A stretch of DNA of 15,982 nucleotides from CAYRIF01 sp964424205. GTDB lineage: Bacteria > Bacteroidota > Bacteroidia > Cytophagales > Cyclobacteriaceae. Shown in pieces: positions 7,597 to 15,755 of this stretch. The notes below the pieces were generated by a model. The model had not been told where the DNA came from, made no database searches, and saw nothing but the letters and a program-made list of their open reading frames with translations. A program made the position numbers and the translations under genes. How positions within the stretch are numbered: the first letter of the stretch is position 1; the number at the start of each line of letters is the position of its first letter. The stretch is taken from positions 1-15,982 of the forward strand of contig CAYRIF010000053.1 in NCBI GenBank assembly GCA_964424205.1. Reading direction: 5' to 3'.

Positions 7597-7622
7597 ATGC
7601 CTGCCTATCGATAGACAGGCAT
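7597..7622. repeat. Imperfect 26-base palindrome downstream of the ppiD-like gene
   Basis: The sequence reads the same on both strands about the centre 7609/7610, with one C/A mismatch (7604/7615). The outer arms are ATGCCTG and CAGGCAT and the inner core is CTATCGATAG. It has no U-tract, so it is a poor terminator. The form resembles short repetitive palindromes scattered between Bacteroidota genes; copy number cannot be checked from one window. Confidence 0.6.
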
Positions 7623-7635
7623 TGCGGCTTCCCCA

Positions 7636-7667
7636 AATATTCCAGTACTTTTAAGGGTTGGAATATT
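7636..7667. repeat. Inverted repeat (possible hairpin) before the DUF493 gene
   Basis: AATATTCCA (7636-7644) and TGGAATATT (7659-7667) form a perfect 9 bp stem with a 14-base loop. It lies 31 bases before the chosen ATG of the DUF493 gene and is not followed by a T run. It could be an mRNA structure or an operator-like site; no function is shown. Confidence 0.45.
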
Positions 7668-7698
7668 GTGATTGAAAAATGGTAGTTACTATGCAGTT

Positions 7699-7959
7699 AT
7701 GAGCCCCTTAGAAAATGCTTTTAAAGAACGTTTGGATCAGCACTACAGTTGGCCAGCTAAATACCTGTTCAAGTTTATTGTGCCGCGGGGGAAAGAAGAT
7801 GCATTTATTGACATTTTCCCCGACATTTCTTTGACCATAAAGGCATCAAGTGGCGGTAAATATGTCAGTGTAACTGCGAATGTATTAATGAAATCTACCC
7901 AGGAAGTGATGGATATTTATAAAAAGGCGTACCTGATAGAAGGAATTATTTCTTTGTAA
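7699..7959 (+). CDS. DUF493 (YbeD-like) family protein
   Basis: An 86-residue protein from the ATG at 7699. A TTG at 7672 would add nine residues (KNGSYYAV region) that do not look like the family, so I prefer the ATG. The pattern LDQHYSWPAKYLFKFIVP, then SSGGKYVSVTANVLMKS and a closing IEGIISL, is typical of DUF493: a small ferredoxin-like alpha/beta fold with a W-P near the start and a K-x-Y-x-S-x-T strand. E. coli YbeD is linked to lipoic acid metabolism by gene neighbourhood, but no such gene is present here. I recall the order CBS membrane protein, PpiD-like, DUF493 recurring in Cytophagales, so it is probably ancestral. The molecular role is unknown. Confidence 0.8.
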   Translation: MSPLENAFKERLDQHYSWPAKYLFKFIVPRGKEDAFIDIFPDISLTIKASSGGKYVSVTANVLMKSTQEVMDIYKKAYLIEGIISL

Positions 7960-8087
7960 CCTAAGTTCGGTTAAAATCCGATTCATGGAATTGAGGTTTC
8001 CTTTTCGCTCATGTATTTGCATAAAACAAAAACGATATTAAAGTTTTGCCAACTATTTTGAATGTATTACCCCAAAAATTAATTTTG

Positions 8088-8159
8088 TGATCCCGGCAAG
8101 AATCGAACTTGCATCTAAAGTTTAGGAAACTTCTATTCTATCCATTGAACTACGGGACC
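8088..8159 (-). tRNA. tRNA-Arg, anticodon CCU (reads AGG)
   Basis: The minus strand folds into a complete 72-base cloverleaf. The acceptor stem GGTCCCG/CGGGATC has one G-U pair. The D arm is GTTC/GAAT with GG in the loop. The anticodon stem is GAAGT/ACTTT with loop TTCCTAA, so the anticodon is CCT (plus-strand 8124-8126). The variable loop is 4 bases, and the T arm is GCAAG-TTCGATT-CTTGC. The discriminator base is A (8088). CCA is not encoded (the next bases are CAA) and must be added by the CCA-adding enzyme. No flanking duplication suggests use as an integration site here. Confidence 0.95.
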
Positions 8160-8173
8160 AAAATTTATGCAGG

Positions 8174-8204
8174 CAAAGGTAACGTGATTGAAGCATTTTT
8201 ACAA
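8174..8204 (-). promoter_or_regulatory. Promoter of the tRNA-Arg gene
   Basis: Read on the minus strand: TTG (8202-8204), a 20-base spacer and TACCTTTG (8174-8181), identical in -7 element and spacing to the rplM promoter. Transcription would start near 8167, a few bases before the mature 5' end at 8159. It lies between the galK stop and the tRNA, so the tRNA does not depend on the sugar operon. Confidence 0.78.
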
Positions 8205-8219
8205 GCCCAGAAGCCCAAC

Positions 8220-9365
8220 CTATATGATGTGGATTCCTTGTGAAATATTTGCGCGATATGCTTTTAAATCAATGTTAAATTTTTCTTTGTAGGCTTTCTG
8301 AACACTAGTAATCAATGATTCAATATTGTTACTCACCACTAAATTAATGGTGCAACCACCAAAGCCGCCACCCATCATTCTAGCGCCTAATACAAGCTGA
8401 TTATTTTTTACACATTCTACCAAGAAGTCTAATTCTGGACAACTCACGTCATATTTATTTTTTAGCCCATTATGAGAGGCAAACATTTTTTGACCAAACG
8501 CTTCTAGGTCGTTGTTTTGAAAATCTTTTGCAGCATCCAAAACGCGTTGATTTTCTAGAATGACATATTCGCAACGTTTGTAAACAATATCATTTAAGTT
8601 TCCCTTGCAGTTCCTGAGCATTTCTAATGAGCAGTCTCTTAGGCTTTTTACTTCGGGGTATTGCCAGGCAATAGTCTCAACCCCCTCATCACATTCTGCC
8701 CTTCTCTGGTTATACTCAGTAGTCACTAAGTTGTGTGATACCTGCGTATCGAATAGCACAAATTCGTGGTTGTTAAGGTGAGCCTGGTAATATTCAACTT
8801 CTAAAGACCAGCAGTCTAGTTTTATGACCTGATTTTCTTTGCCAAAAATAATAGCAAACTGATCCATGATTCCGCCATTTACACCTATGTATTCTACCTC
8901 AACGCTATGGCATAATTCTACTAAATCTCTTTTTGATAAAGATAGGTCAAACAGTTTATTTAAGGAAAAGGCAGCGCCACAAGTCAATGCTGAAGAAGAA
9001 GACATGCCCGCACCAAGGGGAATATCTCCGCCAAATACACAATCAAACCCTTGAATGGCGTTGCTTTTTTGCAGTTGATTAACAGCACCTAGCAAATAAT
9101 TCGCCCAAGAGGTAGCTGATTTTTCAAAATTCAAAGCATCAACTTCTATGGTATCTTCTAAGTTGATAGCATGTAGTCTGATTTTACCGAGGTCATTCTT
9201 GGCAATAGCAATATAAATCGCTTTATCAGTCGCAGCAGGCATTACAAAGCCCATATTGTAATCGGTATGCTCGCCAATCAGATTGATTCTTCCTGGTGAT
9301 TTTATAACAATCGGATTGCCTCCAAATAGGGCATTAAATTTATTCAGTACAACTGCTTTATTCAT
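8220..9365 (-). CDS. galK: Galactokinase
   Basis: A 381-residue GHMP-family sugar kinase, normal length for GalK. It has the galactokinase signature GRINLIGEHTDY at 25-36 (R26 and the E-H-T-D sugar-binding residues), the ATP-binding loop PLGAGMSSSSAL at 116-127, GGIMDQF at 164-170 with the catalytic-base Asp168, and the C-terminal GARMMGGGFGGCTI at 327-340. It phosphorylates D-galactose at C1 in the Leloir pathway, in the cytoplasm. The gene starts 18 bases after the stop of the upstream sugar symporter and is clearly its operon partner. galT, galE and galM are not in the window. Confidence 0.95.
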   Translation of the reverse strand: MNKAVVLNKFNALFGGNPIVIKSPGRINLIGEHTDYNMGFVMPAATDKAIYIAIAKNDLGKIRLHAINLEDTIEVDALNFEKSATSWANYLLGAVNQLQKSNAIQGFDCVFGGDIPLGAGMSSSSALTCGAAFSLNKLFDLSLSKRDLVELCHSVEVEYIGVNGGIMDQFAIIFGKENQVIKLDCWSLEVEYYQAHLNNHEFVLFDTQVSHNLVTTEYNQRRAECDEGVETIAWQYPEVKSLRDCSLEMLRNCKGNLNDIVYKRCEYVILENQRVLDAAKDFQNNDLEAFGQKMFASHNGLKNKYDVSCPELDFLVECVKNNQLVLGARMMGGGFGGCTINLVVSNNIESLITSVQKAYKEKFNIDLKAYRANISQGIHII

Positions 9366-9383
9366 TCTTACAAAGAAGAAAAA

Positions 9384-10793
9384 TTATTCCCACATACCTT
9401 CTAATTCTTCCAATGATTTTCCTTTAGTTTCAGGAATAAATTTCCAAACAAAAAATACCGTTACCAAACAAAGTACCGCAAAAATGAAATACGGCAATGA
9501 ACCATTAAAGCTTTGTTCGTTTACTTTGCTTGCGGTAACCATAGGAAAGCTTTGTGCCACAGAAAAGTTAAACACCCATTGCGCAGCTACGGCAATGGAC
9601 ATGGCTTGACTTCGAACAGCATTTGGAAAAATTTCGGACAGCATTACCCACACGATTGGTCCCATAGACAAGGCAAATGAACCGACAAATGTCAACATGC
9701 CAATGAGCGAAACTATTCCTAATTGACCAATATAAATAGTATATGCTAAGGTGCCAATGCCCAAGAACATTCCTAGAGTACCTGTAATAAGTAGTGGTTT
9801 TCTTCCCCAGCTATCGACGGTAAATATGGCTATAAAGGTGAAAATTAGATTTACCCCACCGAGTAGTACTTGTTGCTTTAATGCATCCTCTGGGCCATAT
9901 CCTAATACATTGCTAAAGATTTCTGCGCCATAATAGAGGATGGCATTGATGCCTGTTACTTGCTGTAAAACAGAAAGCATGATGCCAATAAAAAGGACAA
10001 AACCCATGCCTTTTGCAAATAATGAAACCGTTAGTTTTTTATGCTGGCTTTGGAGAGACGCCTTAATTTCATTGTACTCCTGTGTCATCTCTTCATCATT
10101 ACCCATTAGTTTCTTTATTACCTTTTTCGCTTCTTCATCTCGGTTTTTCATCATTAACCATCTTGGGCTGTGGGGCAAAGCAAACAATAGAACCAAAAAG
10201 GCGATGGCAGGAAGGAGCTCAGACCAAAACATCACACGCCAGCCCCTGTCTACATTATAATCGTGAATAGCTGCTAATTCTTCAGGTGATATATTACTGG
10301 TATCCCCTCCGCCAATAAAGTAGGTGGCTAAAAAAACCACAAAAAAACCGATAACAATTGCCAGTTGATAATAAGAAACCAATTTTCCTCTCTGTTTGGG
10401 AGGGGCAATTTCGGCTATATACATAGGTGCAGTCATGGATGCAATACCGATGCCAAGTCCACCTATTATTCTAAATATGACTAACACATCCAGTGACTCC
10501 GGAATTCCCGAACCCCAAGCTGAGATAGAAAACAGCACCGCTGAAAGTATCAAGGTGTATTTCCTACTGTATTTTTGACTTAAAAAACCTGCAATGATTG
10601 CACCCACAAAACATCCTGCTAATGCACTACTTACTGCCCAACCCTGCTGGGTTTCATTAAAGTCAAAATATTCTGTAAAGTACAGCTGCGACCCACCAAT
10701 CACACCTGTATCGTAACCAAACAATAATCCTGCTACTGCTGCGACGATTGTGATTCCTAAAATATAATTACTATTGTTTTGTTGATTACTCAT
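9384..10793 (-). CDS. Sugar-porter MFS transporter (XylE/GalP-like sugar:proton symporter)
   Basis: A 469-residue protein with 12 predicted membrane helices. A TTG 15 bases upstream would add five residues; I prefer the ATG giving MSNQQNN. Sugar-porter residues in the XylE pattern are present: D28 in FGYDTGV (proton coupling), Q143 in YYQLAIVIG, Q277/Q278 and N283 in QQVTGINAILYYG, PHSPRWL (207-213) and PETKGKS near the end. The second motif A (DSWGRKP) is canonical, but the first loop 2-3 copy is SQKYSRK (72-78) in place of the usual D-x-x-GRR/K. It is paired with galK, so galactose is the best guess for substrate; xylose or glucose cannot be excluded. I found no clear promoter in the 122 bases upstream. 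Confidence 0.92.
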   Translation of the reverse strand: MSNQQNNSNYILGITIVAAVAGLLFGYDTGVIGGSQLYFTEYFDFNETQQGWAVSSALAGCFVGAIIAGFLSQKYSRKYTLILSAVLFSISAWGSGIPESLDVLVIFRIIGGLGIGIASMTAPMYIAEIAPPKQRGKLVSYYQLAIVIGFFVVFLATYFIGGGDTSNISPEELAAIHDYNVDRGWRVMFWSELLPAIAFLVLLFALPHSPRWLMMKNRDEEAKKVIKKLMGNDEEMTQEYNEIKASLQSQHKKLTVSLFAKGMGFVLFIGIMLSVLQQVTGINAILYYGAEIFSNVLGYGPEDALKQQVLLGGVNLIFTFIAIFTVDSWGRKPLLITGTLGMFLGIGTLAYTIYIGQLGIVSLIGMLTFVGSFALSMGPIVWVMLSEIFPNAVRSQAMSIAVAAQWVFNFSVAQSFPMVTASKVNEQSFNGSLPYFIFAVLCLVTVFFVWKFIPETKGKSLEELEGMWE

Positions 10794-10915
10794 AAGGTTA
10801 ATTTTCAATTTAGTTTTTTATACAAATCCCAATATAAGGATTAATTTTTGTAATCTCCTATAACTATCGCTAGTAAGAATACATCTTGATTACATCACAA
10901 AAGCTACCGCGGAAA

Positions 10916-11857
10916 TTATGATGCCTTTTCGGGCAAAAATACTTCAGCCATCATGCACCTGGCACTTCCTCCTCCTAATGCTTCTATCGTATCTAGTGCA
11001 CTATGAATGATGGGGCAATATTTTTCAATTGTCGTAATCTGCAGGTTGGTAAGTGATTGAAACGCTGCTGAAGACATGACCAAAAAAGTTTTGCCTTCCG
11101 CATTATTAACTTGCAGCATGTTTCCCGCAAAATGAGATTTTTGTTGCTCTGATATATATATAATTTCCTTGCCACTTTTTTCCAATGCATACACCACATT
11201 GGATTTTTCTACAGGACTATCTATGGTGTCAGCACATACAACAGCAAAGTCATCTGCTACACACATCATGACATTGGTATGATAAATGGGCAGGCGCTCA
11301 TTCCCTACCGTCTGATAAGCAATAAATTTAACTGGATCATACCCAAAGTTTTTACAAAAAGTATCAACGACCGCTGTATTTGTTCGTAGCGAAAGTGCAG
11401 CGTACGCTATTTTATTTACGCGATCCAATACCAAACTCCCAGTACCTTCAAGATAGCGAGCTTCGTTTTCATAACCAGTCATATCAATTATTTCTGCGAC
11501 GTCAAAACGGCTTTTTATAACTGCAATAATTCCATCACGCCTTTCCAGCCTCCTATTTACGGCAAACATAGGGTATAGTCCGATGCGTTTGTCCGCATGG
11601 AAAGAGATCCAATTATTAGGAAAGATGGAGTCTGGGGTATTAGAAGTTTCTGAATCCTCAATCACAATGACATGAACGCCATGATGTCTGAGTTTTGCTA
11701 CATAATTATCAAATTCTTTTAACGCCCGTTCTTGTGCTTGGGCAACCGTTAATCCTTCGATTACTTTTTGATAGTAATTATTAACGGCTGTCTGTTCGTT
11801 TAGCTGAAACTGTACAGGTCTTATCATTAAAATATTTGAAGTGGTTTGCTTGCGCAT
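10916..11857 (-). CDS. ctlX: CtlX-type guanidino/ureido hydrolase (predicted citrulline to ornithine)
   Basis: A 313-residue protein of the arginine deiminase/DDAH superfamily. Key segments are IRPVQF at 12-17, TPDSIFPNNWISFH at 74-87 (acidic substrate-binding residue D76), YLEGTGSLVLDR at 135-146 (E137), IYHTNVMM with H193, and GGGSARCMMAE with the likely nucleophile C301. These give the Cys-His-acid set of the family. I recall public annotation naming this type CtlX, citrulline utilisation hydrolase; that activity is by family, not shown here. The start is ATG at 11857: a longer frame to 11899 would overlap the upstream gene, while this ATG lies 11 bases after its stop. It forms an operon with the arginine-deiminase-like gene, whose product (citrulline) it could use. 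Confidence 0.82.
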   Translation of the reverse strand: MRKQTTSNILMIRPVQFQLNEQTAVNNYYQKVIEGLTVAQAQERALKEFDNYVAKLRHHGVHVIVIEDSETSNTPDSIFPNNWISFHADKRIGLYPMFAVNRRLERRDGIIAVIKSRFDVAEIIDMTGYENEARYLEGTGSLVLDRVNKIAYAALSLRTNTAVVDTFCKNFGYDPVKFIAYQTVGNERLPIYHTNVMMCVADDFAVVCADTIDSPVEKSNVVYALEKSGKEIIYISEQQKSHFAGNMLQVNNAEGKTFLVMSSAAFQSLTNLQITTIEKYCPIIHSALDTIEALGGGSARCMMAEVFLPEKAS

Positions 11858-11868
11858 CTTATTGTTTT

Positions 11869-12783
11869 TTACTTCCTTAACAGTGGTAATGTAGAACACC
11901 TTAATAAGCCCTCCATTTTCGAGGTTTCTGAGTATGTCACGGCTTCCACCGTAAAACCTCTTTTTCTTAATTCGGTATTTAGCCGGGTAAATGATTGTTC
12001 TGAAACAATGACCTTTGGACTGATAGAGAAAACATTTGAATTCATTTCATACATTTCGTCTTGGGTAATTTCTATCACATTTTCTTTTCCAAAATAATTT
12101 ACCAAAAATTGATAGTCTGCTTCATTTTTAAATCCCCCTTTATAAATAATTGCTTGATTTTTTCCTATCGGTTGAAAGCAGCAATCTAAATGCAAGGCAT
12201 TATTTTTAGCATTTGTATCAGATTTTTTTAGTTCAAACGCTTTTACTGTTCGATTAGGGAAAGTCTTTTGAAGGAAGTTTACACCTGCCTTATTGGTGCG
12301 GCTAACTTCATATTTTTGAAAGTCCGTTTCTTCGGAATACCCAATAAAAAAATACTCATTCAACGGCATTACATCGCCACCCTCCATTCTTGTATTGATG
12401 GGTGCAAAAATCACTTCTTCAGGGTTAATTTGTTCGAAAATATGCTTAATCCCCTCTGTTTCTTTACTCCGCTTTTCCAAAATGTTAGGAACAATACATT
12501 TGTCATCAATCACAAAACCAATATCTCTACTGAAAACTTGATTGCAGTCTTGAATATTTTTAGGACGATACACGGTTACTCCATATTTTTCAAGAATAGC
12601 GGCAAACGCATTTATTTCACTTAAAACAGCCTCTTCTGTGGGGAAAGTGCCTTGTAATATATGCTCTCGTGACTTTGGGTCATAGGCTTCTTCAAGGGTT
12701 GGAATGCCCCCAAGATTTTCTCCAATGCCTAAAATGACTGCCTTAAGTTGCGAGGTTTCATTGCGGATATTGATTTTTATCAT
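11869..12783 (-). CDS. Arginine deiminase / dimethylarginine hydrolase-like enzyme
   Basis: A 304-residue protein of the guanidino-group-modifying superfamily, shorter than classical arginine deiminase (about 400 residues) because the helical insertion is lacking. Visible active-site motifs are SRDIGF (85-90) with D87, MEGGDVM (133-139) with E134 and D137, ALHLDCCF (196-203) with H198 and D200, and EGLLRCSTLPL (291-301) with nucleophile C296. The H-x-D pair and the C-terminal Cys fit hydrolysis of arginine or a methylated arginine to citrulline; an amidinotransferase is the alternative. It precedes ctlX by 11 bases, so the pair would turn arginine into ornithine in two steps. Ornithine aminotransferase, which I expect nearby in related genomes, is absent from the window. 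Confidence 0.82.
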   Translation of the reverse strand: MIKINIRNETSQLKAVILGIGENLGGIPTLEEAYDPKSREHILQGTFPTEEAVLSEINAFAAILEKYGVTVYRPKNIQDCNQVFSRDIGFVIDDKCIVPNILEKRSKETEGIKHIFEQINPEEVIFAPINTRMEGGDVMPLNEYFFIGYSEETDFQKYEVSRTNKAGVNFLQKTFPNRTVKAFELKKSDTNAKNNALHLDCCFQPIGKNQAIIYKGGFKNEADYQFLVNYFGKENVIEITQDEMYEMNSNVFSISPKVIVSEQSFTRLNTELRKRGFTVEAVTYSETSKMEGLLRCSTLPLLRK

Positions 12784-12876
12784 ATACAGATGGTGGTATT
12801 AAAAGTTCCTAAATTTACAGAGAATTGTTTGATAATAATAATGCTTGGCATGGCTTATCTTAAACCATTATAGACA

Positions 12877-14331
12877 CTACACTTTCCTCCAAAAATAAGC
12901 AGTAAACAACATTAGAACGGTAAATAGCTCAAGTCTCCCCAATATCATTAGCAAAGAAAGTAACCATTTTCCTCCAGACGGCAATAGTGCGAAATTATCA
13001 ACGGGTCCGACATTGCCGAGCCCTGGACCAATATTGCCTAAGCTAGTTGCCACAGCGCCTAGCGCCGTCATAAAGTCTAGGCCCATGAGTGCCATTGCCA
13101 TAGTACTCATTGCAAAAATGGATAGATATAAGACAAAAAATGCGAGCACATTGTATACCGTATTCTGGTCAATGGCTTTACCATTAATACGGACAGGAAT
13201 AACGGCCGCAGGGTGTAATTGTCGCTTTAGCTCAAGGCTACTATTCTTAAATAATATGATATGTCGTAGCACTTTAACACTACCTGCAGTAGAGCCTGTA
13301 GAGCCTCCAATGAACATGAGTAAGAAAAATACAATGGTAAGGAAAGGAGTCCATGCCGTATAATCAGCAGACACATATCCTGTGGTGGTTAGAATTGAGA
13401 GCACTTGAAATAGCCCATCTCGAAAAGATTTTTCAATAGAATTATCGGTTGCAAAATATACGGATATACCCACAATGCCTGTTACTACGATAGTAGTCAA
13501 TGCGTAAAACCTGAATTCTTCATTTCCCCAAACTTTATGAAATTTCCGTTTTCCCATAAAATAAATAACGGCAAAATTTGTTCCCGCAAAAAACATGAAC
13601 ACTGCTAATACATATTGAATATAGGAGGTAAACGCTACTGCAGAGGTATTTTTGGTCGAAAAACCACCAGTGGCCATGGTTGTTAGGCTATGGTTAAAGG
13701 CATCAAAAAAAGTCATGCCACCAAACATCAGAAATATTGTTTCGGCAATGGTCAATCCTAGGTAAATAAACCAAAGTCTTTTGGCTGTATCCTTGATGCT
13801 AGGTTTTAATTTATCCGGACTTAGTCCTGGTGATTCGGCAGTGAATAGTTGCATGCCACCAATCCCTAAAATAGGAAGAATGGCGACTGCCAAAACCACA
13901 AATCCTAATCCACCAATCCATTGGGTGATACTGCGCCAAAGTAAAATTCCCTTTGATACTGATTCTATATCTGTAAGAATTGAGGCACCGGTCGTTGTAA
14001 AGCCTGAAACTGTTTCGAAAAAGGCGTTGGTAAAGTTTGGTATTTCACCTGTCAATATATAGGGAAGTGTACCAAATAAGGACATGATAATCCAACCAAA
14101 GGTAACAATTAAATAGCCATCCGTTTTCTTCAGTTCTTTGTTTTCAATATTTTTGGTTGTCCACCATCCAGTAAATCCAACTCCCAAAGTAATGGTCGCT
14201 GCTAACAATATATATAACCAATTACTTTCCCCATAAAAAATGGAAAAGGGGACACAAAATATCATAAACCCACCACAAATGATGAGCAATATGCCGAGTA
14301 CGTTAATGATGCTGCTGAAATTAAATTTCAT
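12877..14331 (-). CDS. trkH: Trk-type potassium uptake channel subunit TrkH
   Basis: A 484-residue integral membrane protein with the four pore repeats of the TrkH/KtrB superfamily. Selectivity-filter segments are TTTGAS (112-117), ATGGFS (220-225), TTTGYV (315-320) and GNIGPG (432-437), each with the conserved glycine. GGSTGSTAGSVK around 342-353 is the conserved stretch after filter three, in the gating-loop region. It carries potassium into the cell as a dimer, gated by the TrkA ring. The start codon lies 9 bases after the trkA stop, so the two are translated from one mRNA in a 1:1 genetic arrangement. Length and filters are intact. Confidence 0.95.
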   Translation of the reverse strand: MKFNFSSIINVLGILLIICGGFMIFCVPFSIFYGESNWLYILLAATITLGVGFTGWWTTKNIENKELKKTDGYLIVTFGWIIMSLFGTLPYILTGEIPNFTNAFFETVSGFTTTGASILTDIESVSKGILLWRSITQWIGGLGFVVLAVAILPILGIGGMQLFTAESPGLSPDKLKPSIKDTAKRLWFIYLGLTIAETIFLMFGGMTFFDAFNHSLTTMATGGFSTKNTSAVAFTSYIQYVLAVFMFFAGTNFAVIYFMGKRKFHKVWGNEEFRFYALTTIVVTGIVGISVYFATDNSIEKSFRDGLFQVLSILTTTGYVSADYTAWTPFLTIVFFLLMFIGGSTGSTAGSVKVLRHIILFKNSSLELKRQLHPAAVIPVRINGKAIDQNTVYNVLAFFVLYLSIFAMSTMAMALMGLDFMTALGAVATSLGNIGPGLGNVGPVDNFALLPSGGKWLLSLLMILGRLELFTVLMLFTAYFWRKV

Positions 14332-14340
14332 ATTGGCGGG

Positions 14341-15687
14341 TTATTCGTTAAAAAAGGTCTCTACCTTTTTAATGCATTTTGGCCTGGCTAAAACAACAAC
14401 CCTGTCCATCGGTTTGAATTCAAAATCACCCAAAGTAATTAGCCCTTCGCCATTTCTAATGACGCCACCAATCACTGCCGACTCAGGGAAATCTAGATTA
14501 CGTAATGGTTTTTCGAGAATTGCACATGTTTGTGGCACTTCAAATTCTAGAATCTCAGCATCTACACCATGAATACTGGTCAGGGATAGTATTTGTCCTT
14601 TCCTGATATACCGGAATATGAAATTTGCGGCGATGAGTTTTTTATTAATCATCGTATCAATCCCAATATCTTGAGATATTTGAATGTAATCAATATTTTC
14701 TACCAAGGAAATGGTCCTATTCACTCCGAATTTTTTAGCCACAAGGCAGGAAATAATATTGGTTTCTGAATTGCCAGTTACTCCTATAAAGGCATCCATA
14801 TTTTCAATACCTTCCTCTTGCAACAGCTCCATGTCCCTGCCATCACCATTAATAATCAAGGTGTCTTTTAATTCATCTGCCAGTTCAAATGCCTTTTTCT
14901 TATCCCACTCGATAAGTTTCACCTTGTAATCTAATTTGGCAAGGCGTTTGGCAGTGTTAATTCCAACTTTACTACCACCTAAAATCATGACATTTTTAAT
15001 AATATCACTCTTGTTCCCAGTCAGAGCGATGAGCTGATTGATGCCATCAGGGCAAACAATGAAATAAGCGTGGTCACCAGTCATAAATCGATGATTTCCT
15101 CTTGGAATAATGGTTTCATTGTGTCGTAAAATTGCTACGGTCACAAAGTCATGCTTGGGATTCATTGCCACCGCTTCTTCCATGGTTTTATTATTCAAAA
15201 CACTATGTTCATGAATGGATACGCCAATCATAGAAAGCATACCTTTGCTAAATTCGAATGAGTCAGTCGTAGCCGCTACCTTGAGCAATCGTTCTATTTC
15301 CTTTGATGCCAATGATTCAGGAGAAATGATTTCATCAATTCCCAAATCCTTGAGGTCTAGAATCTCTTTGCTGAGCAAAAATTCTATGTTCTCTATTCTG
15401 GCAATGGTTTTTTTTGCCCCTAGTTTTTTAGCAAGAATAGCCGTCGTCAGATTTGTAGATTCATTTTCAGTTGCTGAAATCACCAAATCAGCTTCTGCGA
15501 TGGATGCTTCTTCCAACGTTTGCAATGAGGTGGAATTTCCTTTGATTGTTGCCACGTCAATATGACTGGCGACGTAATCTAACTTTTCTTTGTCGCGATC
15601 GATTAGCGTAATCTCCTGTTCTTCGTAAGCCAGCAGTTTTGCAATATGAAAACCGACGTCTCCTGCTCCTGCAATAATTATTTTCAT
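14341..15687 (-). CDS. trkA: Trk potassium channel NAD/nucleotide-binding regulatory subunit TrkA
   Basis: A 448-residue cytoplasmic protein with duplicated RCK units. The first Rossmann fold has GAGDVG (7-12) and the acidic D30-R-D at the end of strand two, which selects NAD(H). The second has ILGGSKVG (235-242) with E260 at the corresponding place. Each is followed by an RCK_C region (about 140-225 and 365-448). TrkA forms a tetrameric ring under the TrkH dimer, and ATP or ADP binding changes channel opening. The second glycine loop (G-G-S-K-V-G) departs slightly from the GxGxxG form and may be the weaker site. Promoter-distal partner is trkH, 9 bases downstream. Confidence 0.95.
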   Translation of the reverse strand: MKIIIAGAGDVGFHIAKLLAYEEQEITLIDRDKEKLDYVASHIDVATIKGNSTSLQTLEEASIAEADLVISATENESTNLTTAILAKKLGAKKTIARIENIEFLLSKEILDLKDLGIDEIISPESLASKEIERLLKVAATTDSFEFSKGMLSMIGVSIHEHSVLNNKTMEEAVAMNPKHDFVTVAILRHNETIIPRGNHRFMTGDHAYFIVCPDGINQLIALTGNKSDIIKNVMILGGSKVGINTAKRLAKLDYKVKLIEWDKKKAFELADELKDTLIINGDGRDMELLQEEGIENMDAFIGVTGNSETNIISCLVAKKFGVNRTISLVENIDYIQISQDIGIDTMINKKLIAANFIFRYIRKGQILSLTSIHGVDAEILEFEVPQTCAILEKPLRNLDFPESAVIGGVIRNGEGLITLGDFEFKPMDRVVVLARPKCIKKVETFFNE

Positions 15688-15704
15688 CGCATTTTATTTA
15701 TAAA

Positions 15705-15712
15705 CAAATATA
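15705..15712 (-). promoter_or_regulatory. Possible -7 element of the trkA promoter
   Basis: Read on the minus strand the sequence is TATATTTG, a match to TAnnTTTG, 17 bases before the trkA ATG. No TTG is present at the 20-base spacing. If real, the leader would be very short. AT-rich surroundings make a chance match plausible. Confidence 0.35.
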
Positions 15713-15755
15713 TATAGTGTCTGTTAGAAAACTCTATGAAATTAGAAATGTTTCT

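Noticed and set aside
7672..7698. TTG start extending the DUF493 protein by nine residues
   Set aside because: The extra residues do not fit the family N-terminus, and an in-frame ATG at 7699 gives the usual length.
8088..8159. tRNA-Arg as attachment site of an integrated element
   Set aside because: No partial duplicate of the tRNA 3' end, integrase or atypical gene content is seen nearby.
10898..10906. Minus-strand TAGCTTTTG as promoter of the symporter-galK operon
   Set aside because: The TA to TTTG distance is one base too long and no TTG sits at the right spacing; I leave the promoter unassigned.
11858..11899. N-terminal extension of the CtlX-type protein to 327 residues
   Set aside because: It would overlap the end of the upstream gene by 31 bases, and the ATG at 11857 fits both the operon spacing and the family start.
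12784..12876. Promoter or terminator between trkH and the arginine-deiminase-like gene
   Set aside because: TAAATTTA at 12810-12817 is one base off the -7 consensus and lacks a TTG partner, and no stable hairpin with a T tract is visible.
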